A DNA stretch of 64,000 bases from Lunularia cruciata (taxonomy: Eukaryota > Streptophyta > Marchantiopsida > Lunulariales > Lunulariaceae), in contig OX419760.1 in assembly GCA_948567375.1 (NCBI GenBank), forward strand, positions 16,368,001-16,432,000, read 5' to 3'. The notes beneath the pieces are model-generated. The model did not search any database and was not told the DNA's origin. It worked only from the letters and a program-made list of their open reading frames with translations. Made by a program: the position numbers and the translations under genes. Position 1 is the first letter of the stretch; each line of letters begins with the position of its first letter. Shown one piece after another: positions 34,603 through 46,328 of the stretch.

Positions 34603-35480
34603 TCCTCCTCTTCAATGTGCCTCTCCATGTTGTTCAAAGATTGCCTATACGAAGGCCAAGGGCCTCTAGGGAAACGAGTGCGACAATTGGTAGATATGTG
34701 CCCAATACGGCCACAATTGTAACAACAGCGTTGTTCTCCTCGAGTCCCTTCTCCTTGTGGGACTCCATCTCTTTGTTCTTCTACCCGTCCTCGCTCTCCT
34801 TGAAGCGGCCGTGCTCCTCAATCCCGGAATCGAAGGTTGCCCAATTCCATCGGTACTGGTCCACCCATGTGTAGCATTTCTGCCCGATAATGTTGAGGTG
34901 GAACTACTCCTTCACCTCCACCTAATGCTCCGGCTATTCTTTGCGCACAAGCAATAGCTTCAAATACCATGCAAGGGTTTTGCACCATGACTTCTTGGCG
35001 AATCCGCTCTTTCAACCCTCGTTTGAAATTGTCGAGACTCATGTCGGTAATTGTGACTTGTAGATCCAGAAACGCCTCCACATACTCTTGTACGCTATTC
35101 TTCTGTCTCAATCCCCATAGTCGGGTTCGAGCCATCTGCACAGAATCCACCGATTGGAAATTCTTGAGCAGTCCTTCTTGCATTGCTGTCCATGTGACCT
35201 CCCTTCTCTCTGCCAGCATGGATCGTTCCCAAGCATCATACCATGTGAGGGCTTTATCGGTCAAGTACCCACATGCAAACACGCCTGCAGCATGCTCTGT
35301 GATCTCTATTGAGAATAATCAAAAATATCAATTCATTCTTGAGATCCAATTCTCCACTACTCCCATCGTACGCTGCCCCTTGTAAGGCTCGATGTTGCAG
35401 GTCTTCTTCATCCGGAGTAGCAATGTGGCTTCATCGTTGATAATTGTCCATGGTTCCTGCAACACCCAATTGCTAACATC
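34560..35480 (-). pseudogene. Gag of element 3
   Basis: The frame 34818-35282 has the Gag capsid pattern (YLTDKALTWYDAW, then LLKNF, then VQEYVEAFLDL). Two TGA codons break it upstream, in the VVENWISRMN...LFSIEITEHA stretch. One TGA at 34818 separates it from the zinc knuckle CYNCGRIGHISTNC (about 34680-34730), which is in the same frame. The frame ends in TAA near 34565. Pol is open in the -1 frame across that point, so a -1 shift between Gag and Pol is possible. Confidence 0.8.
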
Positions 35481-35484
35481 TACT

Positions 35485-35688
35485 TCAATACAGAGTCAAT
35501 ATAATCACTCTGGAAGACGCACAAACTATCGGAACTACCATTGGAACCTCAAAAGCTATCACTCGTTGATAATACTCCTCACCAAAATTCCTAACCACAA
35601 AATCTCTAAATATCAATTTCGGCCTCACTACATAACGGATTTCTACTTGAGTGTTGAAAGGGAGAGGATTTGGGACATTCATATCCAT
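35485..35688 (-). CDS. Leader ORF module, copy d (67 residues)
   Basis: Begins 4 bases after the stop of copy c on the minus strand and ends before gag. After a Pro/Asn-rich start (MDMNVPNPLPF) it shows the module pattern: V.IRY, then R.F...NFGEE, then P..VPIV, and a closing hydrophobic tail ILTLY. It is the most divergent of the four clear copies. No stop or frameshift interrupts it. Confidence 0.45.
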   Translation of the reverse strand: MDMNVPNPLPFNTQVEIRYVVRPKLIFRDFVVRNFGEEYYQRVIAFEVPMVVPIVCASSRVIILTLY

Positions 35689-35692
35689 ATTA

Positions 35693-35914
35693 TCATAATA
35701 GAATGTAGATCGTCAAATCCCACTCTTTGTCATATATCACCACAGGTAGAATCACCGGGTTTGGTGAGTTCATCACTCTGTCCATGAATTCCGCACCAAA
35801 GTGATAAACTAGCGATACTCTCATCTGCTCACGCTGGATGTACATAACCTTGATGTGGAATGGGTTTGAGAATGGAAAGCTAGGTGCGGGAAATTGTCCC
35901 CCTGGCGCATCCAT
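35693..35914 (-). CDS. Leader ORF module, copy c (73 residues)
   Basis: The first ORF after the primer site of element 3, about 128 bases downstream of it. A Pro-rich start (MDAPGGQFPAPSFPF) leads into the module: I.VMYI, QMRVSL, FGAEF, then PVILPVVIYD and TIYILL. It corresponds to copy a of element 2, which sits in the same place, first after the primer site. Both modules in this element stay open while gag and pol have many stops; short length may explain that. Confidence 0.5.
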   Translation of the reverse strand: MDAPGGQFPAPSFPFSNPFHIKVMYIQREQMRVSLVYHFGAEFMDRVMNSPNPVILPVVIYDKEWDLTIYILL

Positions 35915-36041
35915 CCCATCCGCTCTCTAAAGTCCTTCCTAAGTCTAGCGATTACTCTATGTTCTCCACCTCAAATTACTCGGTTTCAGTAGTTCGTGCT
36001 ATTCCAAGAGAGGTGATCCACTCTCTTGGACTAGAACACTC

Positions 36042-36053
36042 GCTCTGATACCA
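36042..36053 (-). promoter_or_regulatory. Primer-binding site of element 3
   Basis: On the minus strand tggtatcagagc lies one base after the 5' LTR. It is the standard 12-base complement of the initiator-tRNA-Met 3' end used by many plant LTR elements. Confidence 0.85.
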
Positions 36054-36054
36054 T

Positions 36055-36800
36055 TGTAATACTCCGAGAACAAGAGAAGAGAGAAAACACAGATTGCACA
36101 CTCAAACATTCGATGCCCCAAGGGAGCACCTTCTCTTTATTATATAGACAAAGAGGATCTCCTACAAGGAAGCTCCACCATAGGATTAGGGACACCGATA
36201 GGTGACATGTCAGCAAGCTCCACCCTTGGATTACTTACTTGGATGGGTGACCTGTCTGGTCCAGGTCCTATCTGGTTGGTCAAACGAGCTTTGACCGGAG
36301 GGAATCTTTTAGGGAATCTTCCTATAGGAATCTCAGAATCACATGAGTAAGGTACCGTTGGAAAGCTCTGGACGAGACCAACCAGGGGGGAGGGAAGGCC
36401 AGCCTTTCCTCAGTGGGGAGGGGGGGGGGGAATTTGCACATTTTTGAGGTCTAATTCATCCGTTTAGGCCTCCGAAATTGCCTTCAAAGATTTCAGGCAT
36501 TTTTCGGTTCCTACTCTATTAGTAGAAGTCCCCTTTTGGTGATACCTCTTTCTGATCTGTTTAGTCCATCATGTGTAACATCCTTCCAGATGTTACCAAA
36601 CCAATTCTCACCTTTAAATCATATGTCTAGCTATTGGTTCTAAGGTTCTCAAGTCTATTTTGGTTTCTGCCCTATTAGTAGAAGTACTCTTTTGGTGATA
36701 CTTCTATTTGATCTATTTTAACCATCATGTATAACATCATTCTAGATGTTACCAAACTGAATTTCACATCTAGATCATATGGCTAACCCTTGGTATTACA
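36055..36800 (-). repeat. 5' LTR of element 3
   Basis: 746 bases in minus orientation. A TATA-like motif (tatataataaag) is read on the minus strand at about 36136-36147. A G-run at 36419-36430 is longer than in the 3' LTR and accounts for part of the length difference. Confidence 0.92.
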
Positions 36801-36805
36801 CTTTC

Positions 36806-38330
36806 TGTCCACCATAGCCAAGAACTCAAAGGCTCAACATCAAAGAAGTGAGCTCTTTGGGGCTGCACTTTTGGGGTATACCTCTTATTTTGACCTAGAT
36901 ATCCAACCCTAACGGTCCAACTAATAGCACACCTAATGGTGCAAGGGAAGATGGACCCCACTGTATAGTCAGTATCACAAACATGAAATGTGACTATCAA
37001 CAAGTAGCCTATGCATAACTACCAAAATACCGCTTACTACCAACACTACTATTTCAATGTTTGAGAAATCTAGGTGCAATGCTACAAATGGCATAATAAG
37101 ATATACCTAACCGTGGAGCAAGAATACACAAGACAAGACATTAGACATTGAAGAAGCATTATGCAATGAAAAAGTGTATATATGTATATGAATATACAAA
37201 TTGCACAAGTACAAACTATGTATGTATGTATATAAACACCACCACGCCAAGAAAGACAACACAATATGAAGTGCAAAAGAAAAATTTTACACTAAACCAA
37301 AACTACACAAGTAAAAAACTATACAAGAATACACAAGACAACATCTCATAGAACAAAACAAGCCATTAGACTCTAAAGAGGCATTATCCAATGAAGAAGT
37401 GTACATATGTCTATATGTACAAATTGTGGTGAAAAGTACAAGTGATAATAACTCCTCATGACATTGTAGGAACTTGAATGGTATCCTCTATAATTATATC
37501 TTTTACAATAAAAGGAGGCTGAATGGTATCCTCTATAATCATGTCCTCAAAAATCATGTAATTGTGTACTCAAAAATGATATCCTTTGAATTGGTATATG
37601 GTGGAAGGTGCTCTACTCTATTATGCTCTAGTGTTGCATCAATGTGCCTAAATGAAGCGTTTATTGATTGACATTGGACTATATCTTCACATGAGTTCCT
37701 ACTCTAGCATGCATATGAAGATTTTGAAAGATGGCTGCTAAACCCTCATATAGATCTGCACTATAATATCTAAGATGTTTTGATGTCTACTCCTCAATGA
37801 GAAACTCAACAGTAATCATGTGTCTACTCAAAATCTATCTAAGAGAGCTATCACAAAGTCACATGATGAGGTATGTGAATCTACTATTATCAAACAAACA
37901 ATAATAAATAATGGAGTATGGATAATACTATGAAGATTGTTCCTACAATACAGAAGTAATGCATTATCAACTATTAATATATCTTGAAGTGATAGATCTA
38001 GACTATAAATGCACTATAAGGTCTATGTGTGAAATCTCTCCAATGATCCTTGAACTCATCCATCTCATAGAGCAAGGCCATAAATTGTGCACTTGTGTGT
38101 ATTCCCTCAAGTAAGAAATTATGATCCTTCATGTGTTTGAGGAGATACTTGCAATCTGCCCTTGTGTGCTATCAATCCAAATGATAATCTTAAAGTGTGT
38201 AAAAAAATACTCCATGAACTTACTCTAGGCCATGATTCATACCTAAAAGTACTCATGGCTCTATAATTGGTCCATCTACAATATTGCACGAAGTTAGACC
38301 ATTGGCTAGAAAGACTACTACTATCCCACA
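36806..38330. other. Intergenic repeats, no gene
   Basis: No coding frame is convincing. Diverged direct repeats of about 85 bases lie at 37127-37211 and 37354-37440, sharing cattatgcaatgaaaaagtg-like sequence. A further direct repeat, gaatggtatcctctataat, occurs twice near 37478 and 37523. Confidence 0.5.
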
Positions 38331-38339
38331 TAGTATCTA

Positions 38340-41300
38340 GGGAAATTGTCAAAAATGCACTACAATAAATACTCATATCATAAACCTAAAAAATTCAATA
38401 TTTACAACAATAACTTTGGTATTTATTGAGCCTTGATATTGGTTCAGACTGATTGTTTGTGGGGTTGGGCTTGGAAAGGGTGAGACATGGTGGTCTTTGG
38501 TGTTCCATAGGTTGTACAAACTTGATACCCTTTCATGAGAACCAAGGAGGGTACCTAGTCCTTTGAGCTTGTCTCTATGGGGTTTTTCTTCACTAATTTG
38601 GATTAGAGCACAAACAAATGACAAATAAGGTCATGGAAGCAATGTGAAGGACTAGGTGAAAAAAATCAAGCCAAGTAATAGAGAGAGGGAAAAGAAATGG
38701 AGTAGAAGTAGGCGGAGGAGGATTCAAGAACATAGGGGTTTTAGTGTAAGATTATGAGCACACGCCCTACCATACATTTTAGTTCTGATTTCACATCGTT
38801 TTGTTCATTTTATTTTTTATGTCACAAGATCAATGTTGAGGCAATGAGGCTTTAGTTGTTATAAGTTTATTTCAAGTGAACCTCCACTATGTAAAACTTA
38901 CATTTAAGATATAGACTATCGTTTATGTATACTATAAGTCACTGGTGAACTTCTTGATTATCTTGGGGCTAATTATGAATGTCTTACACTCAATGATAAA
39001 TATTGGAGCTCCTTAGTTGTCAATAAAACTAAAACTAGAACTTGGTCCACAAGAGGCATTTTGCCCAACTATATATAAATTGTCAAATCATGTACTAATT
39101 ATGAACCATCAATAGAAAGAAACATCTATATGATAGATTGAATCAAAGAAATACTGATTACAGATAAAAATTATATACCACCTAGTCAAAATTGTATCTT
39201 ACTATTTATTTCCACATTTTCATTTTGTAATTTACTTGTTATTAATGTAACAAACAAGTGGCAATGATATGAAACAATGTGCACTATAGATATAAGCAAT
39301 TAGAACTTGTCACCTTAAACCATGGCTAGTGAAATTGAGTTCTTGAATGATGTGGGCTAATGGCCAATCAATTTAAAAGCTCCACCACAAGGAGCAATTT
39401 AGTACATTTAGCCTTATTATTTTGCAATGAAAGGCATTCATGAGATCTAAAGCAATAGTGTGGTTCATTTGATTCTTTAAGACCTATAATGCCATCACTC
39501 AAAATCCCAATAGACTAGAGCTCTTGTTAAGTTCAAAGGTCTAACTTCCTACAATGGCCTCATAGAAGGTGTTTCATTGATAGCATACCACTTGGAGAGT
39601 CTATAAGTTCTTCATAAATACCATTTATGATAAATAAGCATAAACCCAACTCTTCATTGACTATGTATCACTTTGTATAGGTTTCCAAAAAGTACCAAAC
39701 AAAGCTATGAAGTACTTTCCCAACTTTGAGAAGTTAAACTCTAGCATGCAATTGTCAATGCATCTATGGACCTTGAGGTTTTAGTACCAAACAAAGGATT
39801 TCAACATATGAGAACCAAAGCTTCAAAATTGCAAGTTCACATAGAATTTGGACCCAAGCATTTGAGGATTTAAGTTTGAACCATGATATCATGGTTCTCC
39901 TACTCATAAGCAACCCCAAACTAGTTTAAACAAGTCTTGTGTGATGTGATTGGGATGTCACAAAAATCAAATAAAGTCTTTTCTTTTATGTAGGTGACAA
40001 CTACCTAAGAAGACTGAGCTCAATAATAAGGGGTTTGTTTAGAACTTGCTCTAGGGATTTCTTTTTGTAGGATTTTCCACTACATAATCCTAAGATGTTG
40101 GATTCTTGATCATCTTTCAATTCCATGTTTTCAAATAATACTACTCATAGTGGATAGTCAACCAATAGTAGCCTTATGTATTTAGGTCTTTGACTCTTGA
40201 TGTGACTATCTTCCATTATTTTGGTCCATTTGAAGGTTAAATCAGCAAATAATACTTTGTCTGAACTCCTCTTCAGATGTGTGTTTGTGCATGGTTTATA
40301 TTTTGATTATTTTCTTCCATATTTTCAACAATATTTATTTGTCAATCACATAATTTATCCATGGTATGATGGCTTGAGTTGGAAGTGCAATCTTATGAGT
40401 AATTCACTCCTTGATTGATAGGACTTAGCTATACTTGAAATTATCTAAAATTATGATAGAAAAAATAACCATTATCTCTTTGCATTCTTGTTGAATTGTA
40501 TGATAGTTGATCTTCCAAAGCAAATAGTACAAGTTTTGTCTTGCCTTCCATTTTCAATCTCGGTAGTAATTTGGAAAAATATTATACAAGATAGAGAATG
40601 TGATCAGTTATTGTGAACCCTAAACCCAAAGTCAATTTTATGCAAGGCACAAGATATGATAGTGCAAGGAACTTAGAAGCAAAAATACAATTTTATGCAC
40701 TTAGTAGGCAAATTGAGCTAAAGGTACATTCATGTAAGTCCAAAATATATGCAGTTCAATCATGTAGGTGCAAGACATGTACAGTTCATTATAGATGATC
40801 TTTAACACATGCTCATGCATGTTTTATCTTGTTTACAACTTATCAAGTCTGATAAAATATGCTATAAAGCATGTTGTGATTCTAATGCTTGCAATTGGAA
40901 ACTTTGTGCTATAATTATGTACAATTTAATTGCATTCACAATTTGGACTATCCATGATGTTCAACACATGTAGAGGTACAAACCACCTTGGAAACCGCCA
41001 AGCTAGTGTGACTTGGTTTGCATAGAATATTTTCTATAAGCTTTACAAACACACCAAACTACAAGCCAAAGGAAATTTAACATGACATCCAACATAAACA
41101 TGCCATTCTTGTGCAATATCACAATATTTAGTGCTAAAAGAGGTGACCCTTACTACACTAAACCCTATCCATGGTTCCTATTAAGAAAGATATGCCCATC
41201 TACCTCAATATCGTACATATTTATTTTAAGCACACCTTGTAGCATTGTATTGGTAGAGACCACTAGAATCAACCGCTTCAATCAGTTTTTCATTGCATAT

Positions 41301-42728
41301 TTTGCATCAATTTTAGGATTCCTCATTGATTGCTAGCCACTCTTGGGCATTGAAAAAACACACCTAAAGAGAAAATACCAAGGGATATTCCTTTGTGCCA
41401 TTAGTATAGATGTAGAAGGGCAACTTTTACCTATTGCTTTTGCAATCATTGATTCCAAAAATAACACAAATTGGGATTGGTTTCTTAAGAACTTATTGCA
41501 AAGCTTTATAAAAGCATTGACAGATGGAGCATACTTTCCAAAAATCACATTCAAGAGCCACCTTATATTCTATAGTTGTGTGACTCTTGAGTTCTATGCA
41601 TTAATGTGTGGAGTTAGGAATTTGGTATTGTTTGACCATAAACATTAAGATCCAAGAATGCCATTGTCTTTCCATTTGAAACAATCATTGTATAATAATG
41701 ATCCTTATTGGAGATAATATGATATAGATCACTAGATTTAAGCCATCAAGATAGGCTTATAATTAAGCTTGACCACGGACTTGGGATATAATTATAGAGA
41801 AGTTCTTTTGATGGTTGAGTGCCTTTTCTCATTGTAGTAGATGTCTTCATGGGCGATTGGGCTAATGCAAATGTATGGAGAAATTGTGAATTATCATGTT
41901 TGTTTTCACATGCACTCAATTTGAGTCAAAAGAATTCTAAATAATTTCATCCATATTTCACTCTCAAGCATGGGAGTCTTGCTTCCAAACTTGCATTTTA
42001 TTAAATGAGTTGGTAAAATTTGAGACTAACACCATTACTTCACTCTTGAGCATATAGTCAATAAGCAATCATGTAGACAAAATTTACAAAACTAGGAGGT
42101 TAAGGAAATGATTTACTAAATGTTGATATTCCACTTCCTTTCACCTAGATCTCAAGATTCAAGTGGCCTACCCATGTGTAAACCTCTTCATGTGTAAAGT
42201 GAGGCCTAAGCAGATACTATTATTCATCAAGACTAATATTTACTCTTGCAAATGGAAAGTGTGTCAGCTTCAAACTGATCACTCACAATAAGAGACCCAC
42301 ACAATGAGAGACCAAATTGACATCAATAACCTTCCCTAATGGTTGATAGCACTTGCCATGAAACATTTCCTCATTTCTCCCATTCTTCCTCAATCATTTA
42401 AGGAGTACTCTTATGATGCCATTGTAGTGAAGAAGTACTCAATTATCTATATCATTCTTATATCATTGTATACTCCATAGAGATACATAGACAAACATGA
42501 GGAAGCAAGTGCTATCCCTAGTTTCTCATGAGAGGATACCAAGTTGGTACTACCCATGGAACCCCAAAGATTCATATGGCCTGATCTTTTTTGACCCAAC
42601 CACACAAACTAGCACTCTAAACCAACATCAAGGCTTGGTAAATACTAAGGCTATTGTTGTAAATATTGAATTGTTTAGGGTATTTTTATAATATAAGTAT
42701 TTTTTGTAGGAATTTTTGACAATTCTCC
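38340..42728 (+). mobile_element. Mutator-like element (MULE) with terminal inverted repeats
   Basis: 4389 bases bounded by inverted repeats of about 245 bases (38340 to about 38584 against about 42484-42728, reverse complement). The ends read gggaaattgtcaaaaatg and ggagaattgtcaaaaatt, the typical GGG/GAG-AAATTGTCAAAA form of plant MULEs. Flanks tagtatcta (38331-38339) and taatatcta (42729-42737) match at 8 of 9 bases, the target duplication length of this superfamily. A decayed transposase lies inside on the plus strand. The repeats themselves have diverged considerably, so the element is old. Confidence 0.82.
40613..41648 (+). pseudogene. MULE transposase relic
   Basis: Plus-strand fragments in family order. 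First comes an N-terminal DNA-binding-like piece (FMQGTRYDSARNLEAKIQFY ... CRCKTC, 40613-40798). Then follows a helix-rich piece around 40980-41060. Last is the transposase core at about 41220-41560, with NRFNQFFIAYFASILGF, GIEKTHLKRKYQGIFLCAIS, QLLPIAFAIIDSKNN and WDWFLKNLL. In active relatives the block reads GiDgTHLK with the first catalytic Asp; here it is Glu. A TAG at 41334 separates the halves. Not functional. Confidence 0.75.
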
Positions 42729-43470
42729 TAATATCTACTACCAACATCCAAAACTAACATTGTCTTCTCCTACCATGAGCGTAAATGAACTCTCTAGATA
42801 ATTTCATCCTCAATCTCAACATTATAAGTCTAGAAAGCTCACATATGAGTGTCATCCTCCTCTCCTCAAGCAACTTGATCTCCTCATGGATATATCTAAA
42901 GGGGAGTGAAGGTGAAAGATCATCTAAAAGTCACAATCTTCAAGTAACCATGTCTATATGAGGTGTCATCACACTAGGCTCTCTCTTAGACCCTCCATGT
43001 AAATGAGGCTCCATATGTATCACCTTAGACTACACTTCTAACTCACCAATCCGAGACCCTTGAGTGACCTCTTTATATTGTTGGTCTTAGTCTTTTGTGT
43101 GACTTTATTGGTTTGCCATAAGCACCATTATCTTGTAATCTCCTAGCCTAATCTAGAGCAATCCTTGCTTCATCATAAGCCTTGTAGTTCTCACCTTGCA
43201 TAGAGTGCTCTAGGTCTCAACTAACTCAAATTTTATCTTCTCCAACTACTCCATATTAATAATAAAATTTTTCTTGTGAAACTCCACTTGACTATAATAA
43301 GCCTCAACATCAACTCTCTTTGAGCCATAACCATATCTAATTGAGCTAATTTCTCTACTCTAGTAATCTTTGCAATCATGAAGGTTATGAATGAATCCTA
43401 CTTCTTTGCCAAACCCTCTCTCTCCACTAAGTCCCCCATATTTTGCTCCATTTCAAAAAGAAACATCTCT

Positions 43471-43746
43471 TTACTTTAAGTCTCCCATATTGTGCACTCT
43501 CTCCTCTAAGCCTTCCATATTGTGCTCCTTCTCAAGAAGAACATGCTCCTTCTCAAGAAGAAACCACTCTCTCTCCACACAATCAGCTATTCTAGCACTC
43601 ATTGCCATAACACTATCTAAGTCACACCTTCTCAAGGCTCTAGTCCACTTTGTAGTTTTGAAAGAATCCTCCTTTTGTGCCAAACTATGATCCTTTTCAA
43701 CAAGAATATGCTCTTTCTCCACTATGTTTTCCTCCTCTACATGCAC
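43471..43746 (-). pseudogene. Coiled-coil-like fragment, unrecognised
   Basis: 91 residues with repeated EKEH units (VEKEHILVEKDH ... LLEKEHVLLEKEH) and heptad-like spacing of Leu, Val and charged residues, so a coiled coil is likely if it is coding. Adjacent sequence on the same strand continues the Glu/Arg-rich pattern out of frame, suggesting a decayed longer protein. No family is recognised. Confidence 0.3.
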
Positions 43747-46220
43747 TTCACTCTTTCCTAGCTCTTCTCCCTTGCATGCACCTCACTCTCTTCTAGCTCT
43801 CCAACTCTCTCTCAAATCAAAAGGATGGTAATGGTTGCTCACATGCTCTAACCTTTGAATGGGTAGTGGAAAATACTCATCACCAATCCACTATCTAAAA
43901 TAAGATCCTCTAAAGTATCAACTTGGGCATGGTGATATGTGCACAAATTACATTCAACTTCAAATTAAAATATTTAAAAACCATAAATAAGAACTGGTGC
44001 AATGCCATTTATTAAATGCAATGTAGCTCAAATACAAGCACAAAAACATATATTTTTAAAATGAAATCTCCATAGTACTCTCACTCTCATCCTCATCTCA
44101 TCCTTGTGAGTGTCATGGAAAAATACTTCCTAGTCCTCAATAGTGCTATTTTAAGTCACCTTGCCTCACCCATCAATCCACTCTCCAAGGAGATACAAGT
44201 GAGAAACTATCCCTTAGAGGTCATCTTGAACTGTCTACCATTTGGATGGTGGAGCTAGTTCTATAAGAAGGACATTTCTACTCTAACAACCTGCAATATA
44301 TGATCTACCCAAGCATAATCCTTTCTATAGAACTCCAACTCTTCTCCAACTTGGTTTTGTATTGTGGTTTGCTTAGCTAGTGAAAGTGAATTTAGTGTTA
44401 TTTATCTACATAAAGTTGTAGTATATTAAGTAAAGGATCCTCTTTTTGATCCATTGCTACATGAGAAATCCATATACATTCAAGTAATTGGCTATATAGA
44501 TTGTAATCTTGCCTTCATCTAGGACTTTGATGTACATAGGTGATAGAGGCTTGGTAGAGAGCACAATTTTTTTAGTCTTACAAGCTACAAGTGGGAGTAG
44601 AGCATAGAAGTTAGGATGTTTGAAAGTGCAGTAGAGCATGAGAGTTGTTTCTAGAGATGTTTTGTGCTCTTGATCTACCACACTCAAAACATTTTTTCTC
44701 ATTAGCCTTAGGATTTACAACATGATCACTTTTGGGCTTGGATGGTCATTCATTTTGGACTTGCATTCATGGTATAGGTGATGGAGAATTTAAATAATAT
44801 TATCCTTCTTGTGCTTACTTATGGGCAAGTTTGGGATTCAAAAATTTACCCCTTTTTGTAGAAGGAGATGCACCAAAATCTTGCTCAAGGCTTTGGAAGG
44901 TGGAATTTAGAGGTCCATGTGTAAAAAAGTAGAAGTTGCTAAGTATCTAAAGTACAAAGAATTGACCTACACCAATTTAGGACTAGGGTTTTTCAAGTTC
45001 AAGGATGTTCCTAAAGTTATTTCAAAGAGACAAAACTACCATGGGAAAGATAAGCAAAAATTATACAATTTGGAGATGAAAAGCATAAGATTTGAGTGAG
45101 TAATGCATAAAATGTGATGAATGGAAGCAAGGGGTCTAATTTGTACCCATGCACACAATTTAGGAGATTTGGAGAGTTTCATTATAGCTTTTTATGATCT
45201 ATTCATTAGGTGTTTGATTGTGTTTAACCCAAGAAATACTATATTTGGGTAAGTTTAAAGCCTTATTTGATCAATAGAAGTTGGAAGACTTGAAATCCAG
45301 CAATTAAGATGGAGATTATGATCAGGTTTTAGGTTTTAGTAAGTCTTTGTTAAATTCGCTTTTGAAATTTTCCAACATTGTTAGTGACTAGGTCTTGTAT
45401 TTCTCTATAAAACATTCAGATGAACTACTCAAATGGAGAATTTAAGGTCTCAGATCAATTACACTGGCCTATTAGCATAGCCTTGAAATTGATCTATATT
45501 TAGGGATTAGTTTTGAATTCATATGCCAAATTTTATAGAGGATTACATAGTGGCATGACCAAATTTTGTGAAAAATTTGGTTACTTTAGGGTTTATACGT
45601 AGTGAGATTTGATGCAAAAAAACTCCAATGAAAATACTATCATAAGATCTAATGAATTATAGTACCTTCCACTACACTTGAATGCAAAATTTCCCATTTG
45701 AAGTCAAGATTGAAAGGATAATAGCTTGCTAGAATATTCCTAGTGCTTACATGAATCCTTGGGCAAAAGTTGTGCAAGAGCTAAGATTGGACCTTGATTA
45801 GGATGGTTTCAAGATTAGGGTTTGAAGTGTAAAACTCAAGCTAAGTTCAAGAGACTATCAAAAGAGCTATAGTGCTCAAATTGGATCTTGCTATAAATGT
45901 TAGAAAGCTTATGTTGCAAGCTTCTATTGCATCATATATAATTTGAATTAGAGCTATATAGAAGTTGTTATTCTAGGTTGAGTCTCATAGATATTTCCTC
46001 ACCAAGAGGCATAGAACTTCTCTATCTAAAGTAAAAATTAGAAGAAAATCTTGGAGTACAAAAGGCCATTCTTAGATATAGCAAGGATGCTCTAAAGGTC
46101 ATTTTTACTAGAATCATGGAGAGTTATTGCTAAGTTTCTTATGTTTGGATCTTCTCCATGCTTTACATGTTTCATTTTAGTTATGCAATGAAACATATTT
46201 ATGCATTTATGCAATGAAAC

Positions 46221-46328
46221 AGCTTAGGTTGGTGTGAAAGCATTATACTTAGGTTTCCTTTCCTTAGGTGTGCTAGCTTAGGTTGGTGTGAAAGCATTAT
46301 ACTTAGGTTTCCTTTCCTTAGGTGTGCT
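46221..46328. repeat. Exact 54-base tandem duplication
   Basis: Two identical 54-base units (46221-46274 and 46275-46328), beginning agcttaggttggtgtg. No coding role is visible. Confidence 0.9.

Larger units (their letters stand above)
30418..36800 (-). mobile_element. Full-length chromodomain Ty3/gypsy element (element 3)
   Basis: 6383 bases between the target duplications ctttc at 30413-30417 and 36801-36805. On the minus strand the order is 5' LTR (36800-36055), primer site, two small leader ORFs, gag with zinc knuckle, protease, RT, RNase H, integrase, a C-terminal chromodomain, polypurine tract and 3' LTR (31155-30418). This is the layout of chromoviruses. The LTRs differ by roughly 20-25 positions in 740 by eye, mostly transitions, so insertion is not very recent. 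All domains are recognisable, but about nine nonsense codons and at least one frameshift inactivate it. Confidence 0.93.
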
